Assembly (NCBI GenBank): GCA_046342195.1
Contig: JBKDQE010000055.1
Span: 32,905 to 96,904 of the forward strand
Length of the DNA stretch: 64,000 nt
DNA from: CANHBY01 sp046342195
GTDB lineage: Bacteria; Pseudomonadota; Gammaproteobacteria; Burkholderiales; Burkholderiaceae_C
Reading direction: 5' to 3'
Each line of letters starts with the position of its first letter. Position 1 is the stretch's first letter. Position numbers and translations under genes: made by a program. Below are positions 43,883 to 51,439 of this stretch, one piece after another. The notes below the pieces were generated by a model. That model made no database searches, was not told where the DNA came from, and worked only from the letters and a program-made list of their open reading frames with translations.

Positions 43883-44949
43883 AGCGGAGGACTCAAACAC
43901 CATCAGTGTCCTCTGGTGCGACGGCGCCCCGCATGGTGCGCCTGTCGCAGCCATTCGGGCTTTGCCAGCTATTTCGACCGCTGCCCAAGGACGGCGCTGC
44001 ACGCCCGAGCCTCAACGAGCGGTTGGAGTACGGCGAACTCACGCTGCGCTTCAGCGCCCGCGAGGCTCTCGCAGCCCCGGAGCAGACGCTTCTACTGGTC
44101 CTTCTGGAGCTTGCCCAGGAGCAGTACCGCCGTCGGCCCCGCGAGCACCACCTCGACCGCAGCGGCCGCACAGAAATTGGCGCCGCGCTGTGGTCTTCGC
44201 TCCATGCGGGCGCGCTGAGTCCGTTGGTGGATGCGCCGGCCACGCTCATGTTCAGTTGCAGCTGGAGCGAGCTGCATCGCCGCTGCGGCGCCAGCAGCAC
44301 CGGTGGCGCCATCACGGACAGCCGCCGTGCCTCCCTGGCGCGCCTGTGCGAAGTGACGGTCTGGGAAAGGGTCGAGACAACGAAGAGCGTGCGGTCCTGC
44401 CGGCTTGTCAGTTGGCTGGTAGGCGATGACCAACGCGTCCACGTGGCGCTGAACCACAGGTTGGCGTCGGCACTCCTGGCGCCTGGGTATGCCCAGGTCC
44501 TGCTGTCCGAGCGACTTCAGCTGGGCTCCCAAACGTCGATGCTGGTCCACGCCTTTCTATCAACCTGCCTCGGGCGTGGCAAAACCATGTCCATCGGCTA
44601 CGAGAAGCTCGTCGAACGGCTTTGGCCACCCCAGGGCAATGCGGTACCCGGCAGCACGCACCGCCGCCGCCTGAGCGACGTTCGGTCGGCATTGCGCGCG
44701 GTCGGCCGCTTGGACGACTGGAAGGTTGAGCTGGGTGCTGCAGTAGCGTCTGTCACACGGACTGTGCGGCGCGCGCCTGACTCGGGTGAGGCCGACTCAA
44801 CCCAGGCGAAGACGGTCAAACGTGCTGACGATTTGCCCGGGCGGTGTGCTCGCGAAATGACGACTACCCGTCTTTTCGGGGTGGCAGACGCGTCATATAC
44901 CGAACGACCGTTCTGGCCAAAGTCCAGTAGTGCCGAGCAGTTGCCGTGA
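43879..44949 (+). CDS. repC: RepC-like replication initiator (IncQ type)
   Basis: 356 residues, longer than RSF1010 RepC (about 283) because of a C-terminal extension. The N-terminus LCQLFRPLPKDGAARPSLNERLEYG, continuing into REALAAPEQTLLLVLLELA, follows the IncQ RepC pattern. The C-terminal half has a second winged-helix pattern ending in THRRRLSDVRSALRAVGRLDDW. RepC binds origin iterons. ATGA overlap with repA shows coupled translation. No relaxase or mobilisation gene accompanies it in this window. Confidence 0.75.
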   Translation: MKRRTQTPSVSSGATAPRMVRLSQPFGLCQLFRPLPKDGAARPSLNERLEYGELTLRFSAREALAAPEQTLLLVLLELAQEQYRRRPREHHLDRSGRTEIGAALWSSLHAGALSPLVDAPATLMFSCSWSELHRRCGASSTGGAITDSRRASLARLCEVTVWERVETTKSVRSCRLVSWLVGDDQRVHVALNHRLASALLAPGYAQVLLSERLQLGSQTSMLVHAFLSTCLGRGKTMSIGYEKLVERLWPPQGNAVPGSTHRRRLSDVRSALRAVGRLDDWKVELGAAVASVTRTVRRAPDSGEADSTQAKTVKRADDLPGRCAREMTTTRLFGVADASYTERPFWPKSSSAEQLP

Positions 44950-44964
44950 AATGACGAGGGGTGT

Positions 44965-45112
44965 ACTACTCTTCAATAGAGTAGTTCCCTGCACGGCCAG
45001 GGCGAGGCCGGTACAGGGTACCGCCCTGGCCTCCGCTGAAGGCGCCTGGCCTTGCTAGAGGCGGCTGCCCACCAAAACCTGCCTGTTCCGGGCGTCTTGC
45101 CTCGAGGCAAGA
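44965..45112. other. Hairpin cluster after repC, candidate origin region
   Basis: Three strong palindromes follow repC: ACTACTCT/AGAGTAGT (44965-44972 and 44978-44985), GGCCAGGGCG/CGCCCTGGCC (44995-45004 and 45022-45031) and the perfect 18-bp palindrome TCTTGCCTCGAGGCAAGA (45095-45112). IncQ origins carry hairpin primase sites next to iterons. I see hairpins but no clear 20-22 bp iterons, so the origin call is tentative. Termination of the rep transcript is an alternative. Confidence 0.4.
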
Positions 45113-45179
45113 TGGGCTTACCGGAGGGCGCTACGCCAGCATGGCGTTACCCTGGTTACCCCTCCCCGAGCACAAAGAG

Positions 45180-45207
45180 AAAGGGACGGCTGTGTGGCCG
45201 TCCCTTT
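45180..45207. terminator. Bidirectional terminator hairpin
   Basis: AAAGGGACGGC (45180-45190) and GCCGTCCCTTT (45197-45207) form a perfect 11-bp stem with a 6-base loop and A/T flanks on both sides. It lies 37 bases beyond the stop of the leftward gene at 45244. Confidence 0.82.
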
Positions 45208-45243
45208 CGTTGAATCAGCCGCTTCGCGGCCCTTGTGCAAGGT

Positions 45244-45945
45244 TTACTGGATGACCTCCGCAGCCGAGGCCGCGAGCGAATGTGCCACCGCACTTGCTGC
45301 GACGAAGGTGTTCATGAGATGGACTGCGTTCGCTCCGCGTCCAGCAACCATGACCCGGCTTTCGTTCGGAATGTCTTGTGTGGATGCGAATCGTGAAGAC
45401 TTATCATTCATCAGCCGCAAACCGACATTGAGCATGTAGAAAAGATGCTCGTCACCGGTCGGCTGCTTTTCGACCGTCGCCGCCCTGAGCAGCTCATCTG
45501 CATCCTGCATCACGTCCTGCGCAGTCATCAGAGTCACGCTCACCGGTGCGTCAACAGCCTTCAGCATCAACACGAAACGACCACGCTCTATGGAGTCCTT
45601 CAGCCATTCCTGAGCGTCAGCTTCCCACAGAGGGATGGCCCACTGAAACCGCATGCCGCACACTTGGGTGGTGAGTATGAACACGGGCAATCCGCCGTCG
45701 AAGTCTTGCACCACAAGCCGCATGAGCGGCTTCTGCTGCTGTGTCAGGTGCTCGATGTCTTGGTTTGACAGTTCGGCGTGAATGACCCAGCCCGTTGGTG
45801 CTGTTTCGATGCCGTCACTGGCGCTCATTTCGGCGACTTCCTCAGGGCTCAGCAATTCCGCGTAGCGTGCGCGATGGCATCCCTGGAGCAGCGTTGGGTA
45901 ATCGATGCTGTCGTGGACGATTGGGTTGCACTTGATATTCGACAT
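45244..45945 (-). CDS. Unrecognised island protein
   Basis: 233 residues, starting MSNIKCNPIVHDSIDYPTLLQG with AAGGA just upstream. Acidic, soluble, no membrane segment. The middle has beta-rich stretches (LMRLVVQDFDGGLPVFILTTQVCGMRFQWAIPLW). No family recognised. It is convergent with repC and ends at a strong terminator, so it is an independent unit. Confidence 0.68.
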   Translation of the reverse strand: MSNIKCNPIVHDSIDYPTLLQGCHRARYAELLSPEEVAEMSASDGIETAPTGWVIHAELSNQDIEHLTQQQKPLMRLVVQDFDGGLPVFILTTQVCGMRFQWAIPLWEADAQEWLKDSIERGRFVLMLKAVDAPVSVTLMTAQDVMQDADELLRAATVEKQPTGDEHLFYMLNVGLRLMNDKSSRFASTQDIPNESRVMVAGRGANAVHLMNTFVAASAVAHSLAASAAEVIQ

Positions 45946-46102
45946 GGTTTCCTTGATTTGAAGTTGGCCTGGAAACCTGTGTAGCGAACGTCACCCAAAA
46001 ATCACTCCGGTGCGTAAGGCTCAATATCTGCACTGTGTGAAGCGGCCGGAATACTTCTGGCACCTGTGGACGCCACATGCGCCTCATGTGACGATGTCGC
46101 GC

Positions 46103-46336
46103 ATGACAACGCCGAACGAGAGAACCCGCGCAGTCCTCGAAACGCGCGAATTTCTGCAGGAACTGCTGGATTCCATTGCCACGCCTGGATGCCCCGAAGA
46201 GATACGCCGACAAGCGCGACTACTGCTGCGGCATTACCCAAAGGAGACCGAACTGCGGCTCGCGAATCTCGCGCTCCCGCAGCATTTCGGTCCGATATTG
46301 ACCGGGCGTTCGAAAACCATGCCGGGTGACACATGA
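46103..46336 (+). CDS. BPSL0761-family small protein
   Basis: 77 residues. TTPNERTRAVLETREFLQELL, followed by RRQARLLLRHYPKETELRL, is the recognisable pattern of the BPSL0761 family, found on betaproteobacterial genomic islands and plasmids. Function is not known. I start at the methionine that matches the family opening; frames extending upstream are less plausible. Confidence 0.75.
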   Translation: MTTPNERTRAVLETREFLQELLDSIATPGCPEEIRRQARLLLRHYPKETELRLANLALPQHFGPILTGRSKTMPGDT

Positions 46337-46396
46337 ACGGCCTGTTGACGTGCTGCTCGAGGGTCTCGTCAATCCCGAATCAGAAAGACTGAGCCA

Positions 46397-46465
46397 TTTC
46401 TGTGCGTTGCGGACGCCGAATTCGGATTGTTGCTTTCTGTGCGTTAAGCTAGCGTCTTGCTAGCG
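46397..46465 (+). promoter_or_regulatory. Repeat cluster upstream of the first RHH gene
   Basis: TTTCTGTGCGTT occurs twice (46397-46408 and 46434-46445) with a 37-base period, and GCTAGCG occurs twice (46448-46454 and 46459-46465) with a 4-base gap. Ribbon-helix-helix repressors typically bind such short tandem sites next to their own promoter. TGCGTTA is also found upstream of the second RHH gene at 51197. Confidence 0.55.
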
Positions 46466-46487
46466 TTCTACTCACAGGAGCCGCGCG

Positions 46488-46697
46488 ATGGCCGTAGCCA
46501 AATCTCAGGTAGTCAGTGTCCGCGTGGAGCCACACATCAAGGCGGCCTTGCAGTTGGCCGCTGAGCGCGAAATGCGCAGCCTCGCCAACATGGTCGAAGT
46601 CATGGTGGTGGCCTACTGCCGCGCCCAGGGCTATCCGCTCGAAGGCGTGCCGGACGACACCTTGTCGAACACCAACCGGCGAGGAAACGCTGCGTGA
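46488..46697 (+). CDS. Ribbon-helix-helix regulator 1
   Basis: 69 residues. The core QVVSVRVEPHIKAALQLAAE, continuing MRSLANMVEVMVVAYCR, is an Arc/MetJ-type strand followed by two helices. AGGAG lies 8 bases before the ATG. Its stop overlaps the GTG start of the next gene (GTGA), so the two form an operon. It closely resembles, but is not identical to, the RHH gene at 51236 that heads the defence operon. Confidence 0.8.
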   Translation: MAVAKSQVVSVRVEPHIKAALQLAAEREMRSLANMVEVMVVAYCRAQGYPLEGVPDDTLSNTNRRGNAA

Positions 46698-47380
46698 CGT
46701 TGGCGAGCCAGGAACTGCTGGCCCAGCTGGGCTTCCGCTTCGGCATCAACGGCCCGCACGCCGCGCGGACCATGATGCTGGAAGACTTGCGTCTCCTGCT
46801 TGCACACACGCCCCCCCAAGCCACACGCGCCGACTATGTGGCAGCCATCGTCGACGGCAACGTGTTGGGCAAGCCGACCCGCAAGGCGCGCGAACTGGCG
46901 CTGCGGCACCTGGCAACCTTGTATGCCCTGGACCTCGCCAATCCCATCTTTCGTGCGCTTCGTAGGCTTTGGGCGCTGAATGAAGCTGCCCAGCCGCTGC
47001 TGGCCCTGGTTGTCGCTTTGGCGCGCGACCCATTGCTGCGCGGCACCCAGCTCTTCATTCTTGGGCAAGCCGCTGGGGCTGCAGTGCCACGCGAGGCCGT
47101 GGAGGCCTACCTGGATGGCACATACCCCGAGCGGTTCAGTCCCGCCTCCCTGAAGTCGTTCGCTCAGAACGTTGCTGGTAGCTGGACGGCAGCCGGCTTT
47201 CTCCATGGGCGAGTGCGTAAATCTCGGGCCATGGTCCAACCGCACCCCTGCCTTCACCGTGACCGTTCCCGGCTACCGCGGCAAGGACAAGAACAAGTAC
47301 ACCCGCAAGTTCGCCTACGGCCGGCACAAGGACGCCGAGGGGTACATGCGTGCGCTCATCGAGCAGGGGCTGACGCCTGA
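46694..47380 (+). CDS. Unrecognised defence-neighbourhood protein, probably 3'-truncated
   Basis: GTG start overlapping the RHH stop. Residues 1 to about 180 look like real folded, alanine- and leucine-rich helical protein (ELLAQLGFRFGINGP, LGKPTRKARELALRHL, SLKSFAQNVAGSWTAAGF, HGRVRKSRA). After about residue 180 the frame becomes a low-complexity shadow of the integrase gene that begins at 47205, giving a 176-base overlap. I infer that the second integrase and its cargo interrupted this gene and replaced its 3' end. The family is not recognised. I considered the BREX protein BrxA but could not support it. Confidence 0.55.
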   Translation: MTLASQELLAQLGFRFGINGPHAARTMMLEDLRLLLAHTPPQATRADYVAAIVDGNVLGKPTRKARELALRHLATLYALDLANPIFRALRRLWALNEAAQPLLALVVALARDPLLRGTQLFILGQAAGAAVPREAVEAYLDGTYPERFSPASLKSFAQNVAGSWTAAGFLHGRVRKSRAMVQPHPCLHRDRSRLPRQGQEQVHPQVRLRPAQGRRGVHACAHRAGADA

Positions 47381-48863
47381 TATCACCCAAGGCGAAACGA
47401 CCTTCCAGGTCAAGGACGTGCGCGTTGGGCATGAAGACAAGTGCAAGACCTTCCACTGCCTCAAGGAGGCCGAGGCCTTCGTCAAGCGCATCGAGTCCGA
47501 GGCAGAAGTCGGCCTGTTCCGCGACTACACGCAGGCAGCCAAGACCACCACCGCCGACCTCATCCGCCGCTACATGGAAGAGGATTGCCCAAGCATGAAG
47601 GGCGGTGACAACTACATCATCATCCTGCGGGCGATGCTGGAAGACAGCACCCACGAGCTGCGCAAGCGCATCGCTCAGCGCAAGGCCGAAATCAAGGAGT
47701 ACGGCAAAGCGCTCACCCCGCTGGGCGCCAATCGGCAACCAATGACGTCCCTGGAGTGGCTGCACCTGCCATTGAACCAGGTCAAGCCGGAGCACATTGA
47801 GGACTTCATCGCCGACCGAGTGGAGTACGTTGAGGGCGCCACGGTGGACCGCCAACTCGACCTGCTCTCATCCATCTACAACCGCGCCCGCAAGGGGTGG
47901 CGCATCCACATGGACCTGTCGCCCATGGACGGCGTGAGGCGCCCCAAGTACTTCAACGAGCGGGACCGTCGTTTGAAGGGCGACGAAGAGTTGCGCCTGC
48001 TCGAAGCCGCGCGCAAAGAGGACCAGATGGCCTCGCTCGAGGCGCACGTGGAGGCCCTGGCCGCAGATGAAGTTGCGGCCGCGCGCCAGCTCGGCACGCA
48101 CTATGCGGTCAACAAAGCTCGCAAGGAGGCTTACGAGCGCGCCAAGCGCAAGGCCGTCGAGGAAGGCTTCCCGCACGTGCCACGCATGGAAGCGTTCGTG
48201 CAGTTCCAGCTGGCCACGGCGGCACGTCGGGGGGAGGCGCTGGGCCTGTTCTGGGACCGACTGAACTGGGAAGAGAAGACCACCTTCATCCCGACCAGCA
48301 AGAACGGACGCCCGCGCAAGCTCTCGGTGCGCAGCGACATTCTGGCTCTGCTGCAGCAGCTGCCTCGCAACAGCGACCTCGTCTTCGATATCGGGGTCAA
48401 AGAGCTGCTGGCGGCATGGAACCGCATCTGCGATGCCGCGCGACTCGAAGACCTGCGCGTGCACGACCTGCGGCACGAGGGCATCAGCCGTGCGGCCGAG
48501 TCGGGCAAGTTCCCGACGGTGCTGGACCTGCAGGCCTTCAGCGGGCACCGCGACATTCGCTCGCTGTCGCGCTACACCCACCTGTGTGCGGGGGCCATCA
48601 CCGCCAAGCTCGAGGAGGCAGAAAGGGAGCGCCAAGAGAAGCTGGGCAACAAGGGGCGTATGCGACTGAAGCAGTCCGACCTGCACTGGCTCGGCGGCAA
48701 CACGGCGCTGCACACGACGCCGATTGAAGCGCTGGCTGAGAGTCTGGGCGAGCCGCAGCTGCCGGCTCACACGACGCCCGTGCCCGCCAAGGCCAACAAC
48801 GAGGGCCTGGAGCAGGTCGCCGTGGAGGCGGGCAACGTCATCACGGTCTCGTTCCGGCGTTAA
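47205..48863 (+). CDS. Tyrosine recombinase/integrase 2
   Basis: 552 residues. Catalytic residues in order: Arg in ATAARRGE (about 338), HDLRHE (about 420), GHRD (about 446) and Tyr in LSRYTHL (about 455). It is a paralogue of integrase 1, sharing SPMDGVRRPKYFNERDRRLKG and TKNGRPRKL-like segments, but its sequence differs along the whole length. The N-terminus (MGECVNLGPWSNRTP) overlaps the preceding gene by 176 bases and may be a fusion junction; later starts would lose the arm-binding domain. Ends at a terminator. Confidence 0.9.
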   Translation: MGECVNLGPWSNRTPAFTVTVPGYRGKDKNKYTRKFAYGRHKDAEGYMRALIEQGLTPDITQGETTFQVKDVRVGHEDKCKTFHCLKEAEAFVKRIESEAEVGLFRDYTQAAKTTTADLIRRYMEEDCPSMKGGDNYIIILRAMLEDSTHELRKRIAQRKAEIKEYGKALTPLGANRQPMTSLEWLHLPLNQVKPEHIEDFIADRVEYVEGATVDRQLDLLSSIYNRARKGWRIHMDLSPMDGVRRPKYFNERDRRLKGDEELRLLEAARKEDQMASLEAHVEALAADEVAAARQLGTHYAVNKARKEAYERAKRKAVEEGFPHVPRMEAFVQFQLATAARRGEALGLFWDRLNWEEKTTFIPTSKNGRPRKLSVRSDILALLQQLPRNSDLVFDIGVKELLAAWNRICDAARLEDLRVHDLRHEGISRAAESGKFPTVLDLQAFSGHRDIRSLSRYTHLCAGAITAKLEEAERERQEKLGNKGRMRLKQSDLHWLGGNTALHTTPIEALAESLGEPQLPAHTTPVPAKANNEGLEQVAVEAGNVITVSFRR

Positions 48864-48912
48864 CCCAGGGCATCAGCGAGAGCCCCGCATCCGCCTCTCG
48901 CGCAACAAAAAG

Positions 48913-48943
48913 GGCCCTCCCGCGCAAGCAGGAGGGCCTTTGC
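48913..48943 (+). terminator. Terminator after integrase 2
   Basis: GGCCCTCC (48913-48920) and GGAGGGCC (48931-48938) form a stem followed by TTTGCTTTG. It lies 50 bases after the integrase stop. Confidence 0.75.
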
Positions 48944-49118
48944 TTTGTCGTTCGCTGGGCGGACCTCCAGCTGCAGGGGCGGCCCCGAACAAACGACGAA
49001 GGGCGCCCGCAGTGTCTCTACCAAAAGGTGGTCGACAGCGCGTCAGCGCCCTCTCCACGCTGCGCGTGCACGAGCCCGACGGCGGGCCGACTGGTCTGCC
49101 GGGCCAAGGGAACGGTCA

Positions 49119-49586
49119 TCAGCTCTGGTAGCCGAATCGAGCGCCCGACTGCTGGCACTCATAGACCCTGCGCGCGTGCTCAAGGAGCCGGGGCCACTCT
49201 TCAGCCAACCGCTTTCGGTTCAAAAACGGCATGAAGGCCTCGGGGGGCTCTTCTTCAATCTGAGCGACCGTCGCCTTTGGATAGACCCACAGGCGCTCCT
49301 CGGCCGCGATGACGTCGGCGACCGCTGCCCACTCCGGCGGCAGGACTTCGGGGGAGTTCTCGACCAAGAGGCAGAACAGCTCAACCACGGCTTTTCCGTG
49401 GGCATCGAGGCGAGCGCGCAGCAGTTCAAGCTCGTTGGCCAGCGCTTTGAATCGGGCTTGCTCGCTGATACGCGCCTCAAAAAACGCACCGATTTGCTCT
49501 GGCTGGATAGGCTCCTCGGTCGCCTCAAGCTCCGCAGTCAATACAGCGGTCGGCAGGAGTTCTCGCGCAGTGTGGATGGCTTGCAT
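49119..49586 (-). CDS. Unrecognised acidic helical protein
   Basis: 155 residues starting MQAIHTARELLPTAVLTAEL. Strongly acidic and helical, with a possible coiled coil in ARISEQARFKALANELELL. No known motif. The ribosome-binding site is weak. It is divergent from the KfrA-N-like gene, with 134 bases between starts, so the two may share control. Confidence 0.55.
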   Translation of the reverse strand: MQAIHTARELLPTAVLTAELEATEEPIQPEQIGAFFEARISEQARFKALANELELLRARLDAHGKAVVELFCLLVENSPEVLPPEWAAVADVIAAEERLWVYPKATVAQIEEEPPEAFMPFLNRKRLAEEWPRLLEHARRVYECQQSGARFGYQS

Positions 49587-49720
49587 CGAATAAAAAGTAG
49601 TTGCGATGCAGGAAATATCCGATATCTGCCCCCAAGGGCGCAATCCATATAAATTACAGCACCGAATTCCTGATGCTGGCTACACGACTCATGCGCATTG
49701 ATGCGCATGGAAAGGACGTC

Positions 49721-49945
49721 ATGGCAATGGCAAGACCAGGAATATCAACCTCGGACGTGGTGCGGGCCTATGTCGCACTGGTGAAGCAACGTCGCCAACC
49801 CAGTCTGCTCAATCTGCGATTGGAACTGGGTAGCGGCAGTTATTCCACGATTGCGAGTCATCTTGAAAAATTGAGCCTCGTTCAACGCTCAAGAAAATTC
49901 ACCAGGACCAAGAAAAGGGGGCGACCCAGTCGCCCCAAACGTTGA
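49721..49945 (+). CDS. KfrA N-terminal domain-like DNA-binding protein
   Basis: 74 residues. MARPGISTSDVVRAYVALVKQ, followed by LRLELGSGSYSTIASHLEKL, matches the KfrA N-terminal helix-turn-helix known from plasmids. The long coiled coil of full KfrA is absent; the chain ends in a basic tail (KFTRTKKRGRPSRPKR) resembling an AT-hook. AAGGA precedes the ATG at 49721. It probably regulates or compacts island DNA. Confidence 0.75.
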   Translation: MAMARPGISTSDVVRAYVALVKQRRQPSLLNLRLELGSGSYSTIASHLEKLSLVQRSRKFTRTKKRGRPSRPKR

Positions 49946-49989
49946 AACACCTCGATATTGATTGATTCGAGTGCCCGTGGGCACCGACA

Positions 49990-50017
49990 CGGCGCGACTG
50001 AGGTTGCGCCGTTTTTT
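49990..50017 (+). terminator. Rightward terminator after the KfrA-N-like gene
   Basis: CGGCGC (49990-49995) and GCGCCG (50006-50011) form a stem followed by six T residues (50012-50017). It overlaps the stop of the convergent gene. Confidence 0.82.
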
Positions 50018-50510
50018 ACTGGATTTCTGCCTCGGCGTCAGCCTCGGCATAGGGTGACAGCTTTTCCACTAAGCTCGCGTGAAGTTCGCGAAGTTGTTCT
50101 TCACTGGGATGCTGGTCGAAGGGCGTGCGCACCATCAATTCGCTGACCGAATCCCAATATCGGAAGTACTCGGCCACGAAAAACTCAAAACTGTCGCAGA
50201 TGGGAGGCCCGAAATACTCGGGGTCGCTCAGCGCGAAGTCCTCAAACATCCCCAAAAAGTGGTCCGGATAGTGAACATCCACCCACTTCATCACGCGCGA
50301 GTGCACGATGCGCCGAAAGGCGCCCATCTGCTCCCTGCTTCCATCGGACGCATGGAATCGAGCCGCAAGCATTTCATCAATGTGTCGGTCATCCAACTTC
50401 AGAAACTTGATGCGATTGCGCGCGGCAGAGTCGAAGAGGCACAGGTATTCGCCGATGACCTCCAGATTGTGGTCGACGGGAGCTGCGAGCAAAACGTTGA
50501 CGATGTTCAT
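50016..50510 (-). CDS. Unrecognised island protein
   Basis: 164 residues, starting MNIVNVLLAAPVDHNLEVIGEY with AGGAC upstream. Acidic and aromatic-rich (HYPDHFLGMFEDFALSDPEYFGPPICDSFEFF), soluble, no motif recognised. It lies leftward of the phosphatase-like gene on the same strand, with a 138-base gap. Confidence 0.6.
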   Translation of the reverse strand: MNIVNVLLAAPVDHNLEVIGEYLCLFDSAARNRIKFLKLDDRHIDEMLAARFHASDGSREQMGAFRRIVHSRVMKWVDVHYPDHFLGMFEDFALSDPEYFGPPICDSFEFFVAEYFRYWDSVSELMVRTPFDQHPSEEQLRELHASLVEKLSPYAEADAEAEIQ

Positions 50511-50648
50511 GGCGTGTCCTTTGGGTTGAGTGATGCAAGCAACTGCGCTTGCATGACGTCTAGCCAAAGGACCCATCAGCCCGAGTTTTAGGTTTTAGGC
50601 GAATAAGCCCAAGACTCTAAAACCGGCACCTTGGCCCCGGCTTTCACC

Positions 50649-51128
50649 TTACGGAATTCCGCGCAGCAAGCGGAGAAGCCGAGGGTTCGCTTCGTCAAGA
50701 CCTTGACCTGCAGGGTCTACCAACGGAATGCCAAATTTCTCCGCGGCCCAGGCGGCAACTGCGGCAGACCGAGATACGCCTTGGGAGCAGTGCACGACGA
50801 CGTCATACCCGGTGGTCTCAGCGTGAAGCTCCGCCAAGAACTGTTTGATGGCGCGGGCGTGTGAAAGCGAAGGCGCCTGTTCATCAGGCTCCCCGCAGTA
50901 CTCGAGATGCTGGCTCTCTGTTGGTTCGTCGGCCCAGGTCCCGGGAGACAGACGCAAGTGCTCCTCTGCTACGTCCAGCATGTGGACTGGCAGCACGAAA
51001 CGATACCCTTCGAACGAAGGCAGTTTTCGGCTCGAGGAGTAATCCCGAATCGAGATAACCGCCAAATCTGGCCGCACAGGCATTTCTTTGAAGGCGGCAA
51101 GAGACATAAAGGAAACCGAACTCAGCAT
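50649..51128 (-). CDS. Dual-specificity/tyrosine phosphatase-like protein
   Basis: 159 residues. The phosphatase signature HCxxGxxRS is present as VVVHCSQGVSRSAAV, with Cys114 as nucleophile and Arg120 completing CX5R. A possible general acid is one of the aspartates between residues 79 and 82. The family removes phosphate from Tyr/Ser/Thr or from phospho-nucleic ends. It is divergent from the RHH regulator that heads the defence operon, 107 bases away, so it may be part of the same regulon. Confidence 0.75.
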   Translation of the reverse strand: MLSSVSFMSLAAFKEMPVRPDLAVISIRDYSSSRKLPSFEGYRFVLPVHMLDVAEEHLRLSPGTWADEPTESQHLEYCGEPDEQAPSLSHARAIKQFLAELHAETTGYDVVVHCSQGVSRSAAVAAWAAEKFGIPLVDPAGQGLDEANPRLLRLLRGIP

Positions 51129-51162
51129 GGCAGCGACAGGGATTCAAAAAAATATTCTTAGA

Positions 51163-51203
51163 TAACGCAAACGGATGATAGTCAGTGACACACATCTGCG
51201 TTA
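51163..51203 (+). promoter_or_regulatory. Inverted repeat TAACGCA...TGCGTTA upstream of the defence operon
   Basis: TAACGCA (51163-51169) and TGCGTTA (51197-51203) are perfect inverted copies 27 bases apart, in the intergenic region between the phosphatase-like gene and RHH regulator 2. TGCGTTA is also present upstream of RHH regulator 1 (46440-46446), so it is a candidate operator shared by the two regulators. Confidence 0.5.
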
Positions 51204-51235
51204 CATTCGATGCGCAACCCTAACCGGAGGTGTGC

Positions 51236-51421
51236 ATGGAACGCAAGACAGAGACCTTGAACCTTCGGGTGAGCCCGGAGCTGAAGGAACTCGTGCGCGT
51301 CGCTGCGGCGCGTGACCATCGCACCATCGCGAACTTCATCGAAGTGCTCGTGCGCGAGCACTGCGACCGGCTGGGCATCGCCACTGGCCAGGAGCTCACA
51401 AAGCAGCCGTCGAGCCGCTGA
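51236..51421 (+). CDS. Ribbon-helix-helix regulator 2 of the defence operon
   Basis: 61 residues: ETLNLRVSPELKELVRVAAA, then HRTIANFIEVLVREHCDRLG, a strand-helix-helix Arc-like fold. GGAGG lies 5 bases before the ATG at 51236. It ends 18 bases before the helicase gene and is presumably its repressor. Paralogous to the RHH at 46488, where NMVEVMV replaces NFIEVLV. Confidence 0.82.
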   Translation: MERKTETLNLRVSPELKELVRVAAARDHRTIANFIEVLVREHCDRLGIATGQELTKQPSSR

Positions 51422-51439
51422 GCATCAAGGGAGGACAAC

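Noticed and set aside
46694..47204. BREX protein BrxA
   Set aside because: The size and position were suggestive, but the sequence does not follow the BrxA pattern I know, so no name is given.
47868..48770. Leftward 300-codon frame opposite integrase 2
   Set aside because: The plus strand contains all catalytic residues of a tyrosine recombinase, so the antisense frame is a shadow.
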